Shown here in pieces: positions 56,725-64,000 of a stretch of 64,000 nucleotides of DNA. The notes beneath the pieces are model-generated. The model ran no database searches. It was not told the origin of the DNA and saw only the letters and a program-made list of their open reading frames with translations. Each line of letters opens with the position of its first letter. Position 1 is the first letter of the stretch. Origin of the DNA: Camellia lanceoleosa (Eukaryota; Streptophyta; Magnoliopsida; Ericales; Theaceae); contig CM045762.1 in the NCBI GenBank assembly GCA_025200525.1, forward strand, positions 190,551,154 through 190,615,153. The letters run 5' to 3'. A program made the position numbers and the translations under genes.

Positions 56725-59700
56725 CTATAAATCAACAAACAAGTCCGGATATTTCTCACGGACTCCCAACTCACGTTCCCAAGTGGCCTCCTCCACTCCG
56801 TGATGCTTCCACAAAACCTTAACCAAAGGAATGGTCTTGCCACGCAGGACTTGATCCCGCCTATCCAAGACCTGAACCGGTCTCTCCTCATACGAGGCAT
56901 CCTCATCTACCTCTAAACCAGTCCAATCCAGTACATGTGATGGATCGTGCTCATACTCAAGCATACCACATGAAACACGCCATGAACTCCGGATAATCGG
57001 CAAAGCTAAACGGTAAGCTACCTCGCCAATCCTATTAAGGATCTCAAAAGGCCCTATAAACCGAGGGGATAACTTCCCTCTCTTCCCAAACCTCATCAAC
57101 CCCCGTCTGGGTGATATCTTCAGAAAGACATGATCACCTACCTCAAACTCCAACGGCCTCCTCCTACGGTCAGCATAGGATTTCTGACGACTGGTCAGAA
57201 TAAGCCTCCTACGGATAAGCTCAACTTTCTCCGTCGTCTCCCTAACCAACTCCGGACCCAACAAAGGTGTATCACCCACCTCGGCCCAACAAACTGGAGA
57301 CCTACAAGGGCGGCCATACAAGGCCTCAAACGGTGCCATACCGATGCTCGACTGATAACTGTTATTGTAGGCAAATTCCACCAATGGCAAGTGCCTCTCC
57401 CACGTCCCACTGAAATCAAGGACACAACCCCGAAGCATATCCTCAAGGATCTGAATAGTACGCTCGAATCGCCTGCCGGCCGAGGATGATAAGCCGCATC
57501 AAGGTCAACTTAGTGCCCAAGGCACTCGCAAACTCGCCACAACCTAGCAAAGAAACGAGGGTCTCTATTCGAGACGATCGTCACCGGGACCCCTGCAACC
57601 TCACTATGTCCCTAACATACAAGTCGACAAGATGATCATCAATCTCTCACGCCAAGATAGGAATGAAGTGCGCCGACTTAGTCAACCGGTCTACTACCAC
57701 CCAAAGGGCATCACTACCCCGCTGAGTCCTCGGAAGACCTACAACAAAGTCCATAGTGATATGCTCCCACTTCCACTCGGAAATAGGCAAGGGTTGCAAC
57801 AAACCCGCTGGCCTCTGATGCTCGGCCTTCACTTGTCGACAAGTAAGGCACTTAGACACGAAGATCGCCACATCTCTTTCATGCCCCGCCACCAAATCAA
57901 GCACTCAAATCGACATACATCTTCGCACTCCGGATGCACCGCAAGGCGCGAATGATGGAACTCTGAGTACCTCTCTCGAAGACTCCAGACAAACAAACGG
58001 TCTCAGATCGCACACTCAAGTCGATACACCGCTGCACCCTTCTCAACCTTCCCACTGGAGATCTTCTCTCGAAGGGAATCTACCTCAAGGTCACCTCTCT
58101 GTGCCTCTAACACTCGAGTCACAAGTGTAGGCTGCGCAACAACAAAAAACAAGGCCGTAGCCTCAACAGATTTGCCCAGTAGCAAATCAAACTCGCCAAG
58201 AGTCCACAACATCTCCCACTCCCGGATGGCTACACAAGCTACATCACCTATGGATTTCCTGCTAAGAGCGTCGGCCACAACATTGGCCTTCCCCGGATGA
58301 TAATGCAACTTGAAGTCATAATCCTCAATGAACTCCATCCACCTCCTCTGCCTCAAATTCAAGTCCTTCTGTTAAAACAGGTACTTCAGACTCTTATGAT
58401 CCGAGAATACCTCGAATCTCTCACCGTAGAGGTAGTGCCTCCAGATTTTCAAGGCAAAGATCAATGCCGCTAACTCTAAGTCATGTGTCGGATAATTCTT
58501 CTCGTGAACTTTCAACTGACGTGAGCCATAAGCTACCACTTTCCCCTCCTGCATCAACACACAACCCAGACCCTCGCGTGAGGCGTCACAATACACAGCA
58601 TAACCCAACCCTCTCTCCGGAATAATCAAGACCGGTGCGGTGGTCAATCTAACCTTCAACTCCTGAAACGACTTTTCGCAAGTCTCACTCCATACAAATT
58701 TGGCTCCCTTCCGAGTCAGTCTAGTCAACGGTGAAGCTAACCTGGAGAAGTCCTTCACAAACCGACGGTAATACCCAGCTAATCCCAGAAAACTACGGAT
58801 CTCAAACACACTCTTAGGTCAGGCTCAATCTTGCATCGCCTTGATGTATCAACAGATACCCCCTTTCCGGATACCACGTGGCCTAAGAATTTGACTTCCT
58901 CAAGCCAGAACTCACACTTCCCAAACTTGGCATACAGCCTATGGGCACTAAGCAACTCAAGCACCACTCTCAAGTGTGCCTCATGCTCCTCCTCTGAAGG
59001 TGAATAGATAAGAATATCATCCACAAAAACGACTACAAAGTTTATCCAAGAATTTTCGAAGATCCGCTCATCAAGTCCATAAAGATCGCGGGCGCTGGTA
59101 AGCCCTAATGGCATCACCAAAACTCATAATGGCCATACCGCTGCACGTTAATGTCGCTTCTAATATCCTCCTCCTCGACCTCAATCGGTGGTAACCCGAT
59201 CTCAGATCTATCTTAGAGAAACAACGGGAACCCTTCAACTGGTCAAATAAATCATCTATACGGGGCATCGGATACTTATTCTTAACCGTAGCCCGATTCA
59301 AATTTCGGTAATCGATACACAATCTCAAGGCACCATCTTTCTTCTTAGCAAAGAGTGCCGGTGCTCCCCACGGTGAAACACTTGGGCGAATAAAGCCCTT
59401 ATCTAGCAATTCCTGGAGCTGAACTTTCAACTCAACCAACTCTGCTGGAGCAAAACGGTAAGGTGCCATAGAAATCGGCACAGTGCCGGGCACCAAATCA
59501 ATGGAGAACTCAATCTCCCGGTGAGGTGGCAAACTAACAAGATCCACGGGAAAGACATCCGAATACTCACAAACCACCTTCGGCAATACAAGCTGGGTCT
59601 CATCACACTCACCACTCGGTTAGCAAGTAGACCACTAAGCTCACTCCACTTTCATGATCGCACTTCGTGGCACACCTCTACCAACTCCTCCCAAGAAATG

Positions 59701-60095
59701 GAAACACTCTCCGCCATCAGACAACAAGTGACCCTCTGGCGGTAGCAATCAATAACTGCCCGGTATGACGATAACCAGTCCATACCCAAAATAACATCAA
59801 AGCCCTTCATGGGCATAACAACAAAAGGAAAAACAAGTCTATGATCATCAACCTCTATGTCACAATACCTAACACCCTGCCTCAGAATCAACTCACCCCC
59901 AATGGGTGACACAACACAGATAGAAGACGCTAACTGCGCTAACTCCAACTCCAATACAGATGCAAATGCAGCAGATACAAAAGAATGAGATGCACCCGTA
60001 TCAATCAACACTCTAGCAACCGAAAGGTAAAAACAAAGGTACCTCTCACTACCGATGGAGCTTGCATAAGATCCTCGCTGGTAACAAAGATACAC
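56725..60095 (-). pseudogene. pol: pol of element 2 with several frameshifts
   Basis: Right to left these pieces are visible: protease (RVLIDTGASHSFVSAAF, about 60010-59740) and reverse transcriptase ([10 protein letters not shown] and [11 protein letters not shown] in 59586-59071, then [13 protein letters not shown] in 59120-58779). RNase H follows ([13 protein letters not shown] and [12 protein letters not shown] in 58809-58372, then 58362-58003), then the integrase core ([13 protein letters not shown] in 57904-57647). Last come the integrase C-terminus and chromodomain (57438-56725, ending YPDLFVDL). A TAA near 58369-58371 splits RNase H from its tail. The integrase stretch 57640-57440 containing the second and third catalytic residues is garbled. 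The order and motifs match element 1 domain by domain. It is dead as a polyprotein. Confidence 0.9.
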
Positions 60096-61235
60096 GCCGC
60101 TTCTAGGCCCTCGATCTACTCGCCACCTCTAGGAGCATAGGATCGCCGTGACTAATCGGGACGAAGAAGCCCCTGATTGGCCTCGAGGCTCGCAGACATC
60201 GAGCCGGGTTGAAAACCTCAAGGCTCGCTTAGAACCAGACGCCCGGTGGCACTCAATCAGGCAAACTCTTCAGTGCCCAGCCGCCCACATCGAAACACGA
60301 CAAGGGCCGCCTTCGCCTAAACTCGACTCGGGTTCTAGTCAAGAAGAAGCAGCCGACTCCGCCTTCGGGCACATCAAGCCTTGTGACCTACCGCCACACT
60401 TGTAACAGTGAATCCCCTCGACCGCCGCCGAGCTCGCGACTCGACACAGGAAAGTCGACCTTGCCAAACCACCCTGAGACGGCTGAGGGTTATAACCCCT
60501 CTGCCTCCTGCCATCACCCCGCCCTCCTAGCCTCTTGGAACCCCGAGTTCCTCCTCCTCCTCCTCCTCGTGATCATCACCCATATGAGCCGCAGACCCAC
60601 CAAATGCCTATACTCCCGGATATAAGAACCACCAACCTCCACTTGAGGTCACGCCAACTTCCGCCGAACTCATAACAACGGCGCTCCTCCGCCACAAGTT
60701 CGTGCAAACTCGACAAGTTAGTGAATGTAGCCTCAAACTCGCCACAGATAAACCCTCCGCCTCAACCGCTAACCGATCTCTCATTTTTCCCTAGCCACAA
60801 GAGACAAAAACCTCTCTCGAAAGCATGCACAAATGCCTCCCATGCACCACCAACTCGCCTTCTCATACCTCCACCATCGACCAAGATCTCCTTCACCAGA
60901 AGGATGCCAAGGTCACCTTCAATACACCATCCTCTATGCCAAGCATTTCAAATGTCTTGGCCATCCGCTTAGCCACTATCACCTTCGTGGCTCCTTAGGA
61001 TCCCCAACAAACTCGTCCGGATTTGACCAAGAACTCTTTCTCAAGAAGGAAGACCTCGCCAATCGCCGATTCTGCCGAGAATACTCAAAGCCCTCGCTAT
61101 TCCCTAGCTAAATCACCTTCACTGCTCATTGCTCGGCCACATTGGCTCGACCAACCCCTTCCTCAGACCGCCGCAGACTCCTCCGTAAAGGCATTTCGCC
61201 GCCACGCCGCCACGCCTACCTCGCCGACCTGACAT
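60096..61235 (-). pseudogene. gag: gag of element 2, heavily degraded
   Basis: The minus-strand ATG at 61235-61233 opens MSGRRGRRG, matching the element 1 start. Downstream capsid phrases such as AKTFEMLGIEDG are readable near 60960-60920 between frameshifts. The zinc knuckle region (about 60415-60370) reads CYKCGGRSQGLMC, so the histidine of the CCHC pattern is lost. Several small indels break the frame. Confidence 0.75.
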
Positions 61236-61630
61236 CCTAATAAAGGCAACACAGAACATTAGCACATTCATAAATGTGCCAAAACTAAACACTCACGTCC
61301 TAATACATGGACAACTGTAATTCACTCCACGTAAGCACGTAAACACATAAGCACTTATGAATTTTATTTCCGGATAATGATAGTCCCGAGGCGTGACTAG
61401 AGTTCCGCTAGAAACAAAGATTGATCAAGTGCTTTTCCAACAAGACTCCCAGAAACCCAAGGATCCAATCAACATCCTAGAAATTAAATCCCATACCCAA
61501 ATAATCACGTAAGCATGTTATCACATAAACACATAGCATGTTACACTACATCTACGTCTCTATCAAGCGAGACAAACCCATTGTGATCCTAATCACTTCC
61601 CACGTACCCAAAGTATTCAAACCCGGTACG

Positions 61631-61642
61631 CTCTGATACCAA
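61631..61642 (-). other. Primer-binding site of element 2
   Basis: TGGTATCAGAGC on the minus strand lies three bases inside the 5' LTR end, the same spacing as in element 1. It pairs with initiator tRNA-Met. Confidence 0.93.
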
Positions 61643-61645
61643 GTT

Positions 61646-63371
61646 GTCACGCCCTCAAAATAATGACAATAAACCCATTAACTAAACATGCATTAACATA
61701 ATAAAAGTTCACCACCTTCTATTCAACTGAACTGTTCTGTACAACGTATTACATATAAGCAATAAAAGTGGTGCCTTAAAGGCTTACAATTTTCCAAGTT
61801 AACACTTGGTTACAAACAAAAGAGCTCTAGCTCAATACACATAAGCCCTTGGCTTGAAATTACATGTAATACATCAAAACTGAATAGAAGTCAAAAAGTC
61901 CATCCGCCACTAGCCTCCCAAGCTAAGTCCTTGGAGGTGGCATGCTTCCTGTACCTGAAATGTTGTTCCCATAAAGGGTGAGCCACAGCCCAGTAGAAAG
62001 ATACTAAACCAGTTATGAATAATACCTAGAAGATTAACAGTTGATAGATTGGTCAACACTTTCACTTTCTTACATAACACATTCCTTTTCCAAGACCTAT
62101 AAGTCTATATTTCCTTTCAATTTTATTTCCAAGACATGCAAGTCTATGTTTCATCTCATTACACATATTCCATGATAAGCACATGAGCTTAATCAATACT
62201 ACACTTCACACATTCCATGACAAGCATGTGAGCTCACAATATCACCGGATGAGCGATGAGCTACATCCTGAGTCCATCCCCTATCTTCTCCAACACACAC
62301 ATCCGGTTTAGAGGTCCATCCCCTATCTTCCCCTAAACCGTGGAGTCCATTCCCTTTCTCCTCCAACTCACACAATGCAAATAAACAATCATTATACCCA
62401 TTAATCAATACCTTTAATGTACTCTACAACTTGTCAAGTTCCATGACACATTCCATGATTAGTTTCGCCATTTACCTAATCATAATGCATTTTCTACAAC
62501 AAACACGACTATCCTCCACCGATAGCCCAAAGCAGTTATTTCTATACAGAAAATAAAAGCACACTGGATGTATAATCAACAGTTCAATTCCACAATTAAT
62601 TATCCCCATTAATTAAACAATGTAATTATAGCATTTTCCATAATTTACATTTCAACCCCAAACTTTTATAAAATTGCATAAAAGCCCCAAACTTTCTCAA
62701 AATTACACAAATATCTCCAACATATCAAAATGTCAAAATTCAAAGACAGAATCCATAAAGACAAGTAGGATATCCCTACCTCAAAGTTTTAAGCCCAAAG
62801 GAGATGAAGCCCAAAAATTAAAATGCTCCAAACGCCGAATTTTTCAGATTAAAACGAAGCTCCCGGCGACCTCTACCCTTTTAACAAAGCAAGATGTGAA
62901 GGAAATGATCCTAGGTAGATCAATCCTTAGAGAGAGTGCAAGGTTAGAGTGAGAAGCTCTCAGATTTGAAGATAGAACCAAAAATTATAACAAAAATCTG
63001 TTTTGGAAATCGCCGTCAAGATCGATATAAACAAAGTTCGCCGAGCGACTGCATACGTAAAACACTCCCACCGCTAACAACCTGCTCGCCGAGCTATTTG
63101 CGTTTCGCCGCCGAGCGAGAAATAACAGTGTTCAGGTCCAAGTACTAAGGCATACGCCGCTGAAGTACCAAGTCCTCGCCGAGCGAAGGACCAAAATTTC
63201 GCGCTACTCTTTGTTTCAAAGACAACCAACCTGTAACAAACCTTCCCAACACATCCTACAACTCAAAAACAATGTATGAAAGGATGTAAACACAACAGTA
63301 AACAGCTACAAACATCCACGGACACAAGTCCGGATCACTATACAACAAGGGGTAAACCCGGGATCGCTATA
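61646..63371 (-). repeat. 5' LTR of element 2 (1726 bp)
   Basis: It ends (on the + strand) CGCTATA next to the GATGC target copy. It is nearly identical to the 3' LTR except in clustered windows, notably 63030-63230 where the palindrome array is altered, and near 61950 and 62235-62265. Confidence 0.93.
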
Positions 63372-64000
63372 GATGCGCAAAATAGCGCGAGTGTAAACAC
63401 CACAAAATTGTACGATGCGCAAAATAGCGCGAGTGTAAACTGCACAAAATAGTGCGATGCGCAAAATAGCGCGAGTGTAAACTGCACAAAATAGTGCGAT
63501 GACCAAAATATCACGTTTGATAAACTGCACAAAACCGTGCATTGCGCAAAATAGCGCAAGTGTAAACTGGACAAAACGGTGCGCTGCGCAAAATAGCGAG
63601 AGTGTAAATGTACAAAAAGGCGATGCGCAAAATAGCGAAGTGTAAATCGCAAAAACAAAGGCGATGCGCAAAATAGCGCTTAGTGTAAATCGCGACAAAA
63701 CAAAGGCGCAATGAAAGTAGCGCGAGTGTAATCGCGACAAACAATGCGGCGCGCAAAATAGCGAGAGTGTAAACAAAGACAAAATAGTGCGATGCACAAA
63801 ATAGCGCAAGTGTAAATTGCACAAAACAGTACGATGCACAAAATAGCACGAGTGTAAACAGAACAAAACAATGCGATGCGCAAAATAGCGCGAGTGTAAA
63901 CTGTGCAAAACAGTCCAACACCCAAAATAGCGCAAGTGTAAATCAGACAAACAAAGGCGATGCACAAAAATAGCGGTTTATTAAACCGCACAAAAACAAA
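63372..64000. repeat. 42-bp satellite array, block 3 (runs off the window)
   Basis: It resumes in register with block 2 after the GATGC target copy. Units at 63377-63600 carry the private variants CACAAAATTGTACG and ATCACGTTTGATAAAC seen at 46800-46990, so this continues the third higher-order copy. From about 63600 the divergent monomer class dominates. Confidence 0.93.

Larger units (their letters stand above)
54544..63371 (-). mobile_element. Complete Tekay/Del-like chromovirus (element 2) inserted in the satellite
   Basis: GATGC flanks both ends (54539-54543 and 63372-63376), and removing the element restores satellite sequence. On the minus strand the order is 5' LTR (63371-61646), PBS (61642-61631), leader, gag (from 61235), pol (about 60095 to 56725), polypurine tract (56316-56303) and 3' LTR (56302-54544). 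LTR termini are TATAGCG and GTGACA. LTRs, leader, gag start and pol resemble element 1, so both belong to one family or to sister subfamilies. gag and pol contain many frameshifts and stops; it is not autonomous. Confidence 0.95.

Noticed and set aside
26476..64000. Calling the satellite the centromere
   Set aside because: Array size and chromovirus insertions fit pericentromeric or other heterochromatin, but nothing in the sequence shows CENH3 binding; only ChIP or cytology could decide.

Overview
This is plant nuclear heterochromatin. The evidence is LTR retrotransposons of three plant lineages (a Tekay/Del-like Ty3 chromovirus, a Tat/Ogre-like Ty3 element and a Ty1/copia element), primer-binding sites matching plant initiator tRNA-Met, a jacalin-type lectin exon, and about 25.7 kb of CpG-rich satellite DNA. 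The species cannot be named from the sequence. I see no intact host gene and no prokaryotic feature. A 100-N assembly gap at 26376-26475 separates the two halves.

Left half. Positions 1-9276 hold a + strand chromovirus (element 1) with its 5' LTR cut by the window edge, broken gag and pol frames, a C-terminal chromodomain and a complete 2023-bp 3' LTR. It abuts a possible host exon (9277-9417). A minus-strand jacalin-related lectin exon with one in-frame stop follows (10738-11058), then a truncated copia element (11277 to about 12200). From about 12382 to 24120 lies a decayed minus-strand Tat/Ogre-like element. Reading right to left it has gag with a duplicated C-terminal region, a pol remnant, a long 3' region and a 3.3-kb LTR. 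Its 3' region contains an antisense coiled-coil ORF with its own TATA-like box and pyrimidine-rich leader, plus two related tandem arrays of 81-bp and 42-bp units. A minus-strand LTR fragment (from 24510) and a coiled-coil exon of unknown gene (26032-26375) run up to the gap.

Right half. A 42-bp satellite fills 26476-47859, 50840-54543 and 63372-64000. Each monomer is two 17-bp hairpin half-units plus an 8-bp linker. The half-units differ by a compensatory base-pair change. Private variants recur in fixed order and show a higher-order repeat of about 4.3-4.8 kb. Two LTR insertions interrupt the array, each with a perfect 5-bp target-site duplication: a 2980-bp solo LTR (GGCAC) and a complete minus-strand chromovirus related to element 1 (element 2, 54544-63371, GATGC). 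Long open frames across the satellite exist because 42 is a multiple of 3; they are not genes.

Common threads. Three LTRs carry CGCTCGAGCG-type palindromes just upstream of a TATA-like box, a possible shared enhancer. The Tat-like element carries tandem repeats in the region known to seed satellites in that lineage, with the same 42-bp unit length as the neighbouring satellite though no clear sequence similarity. All retroelement coding regions are broken.
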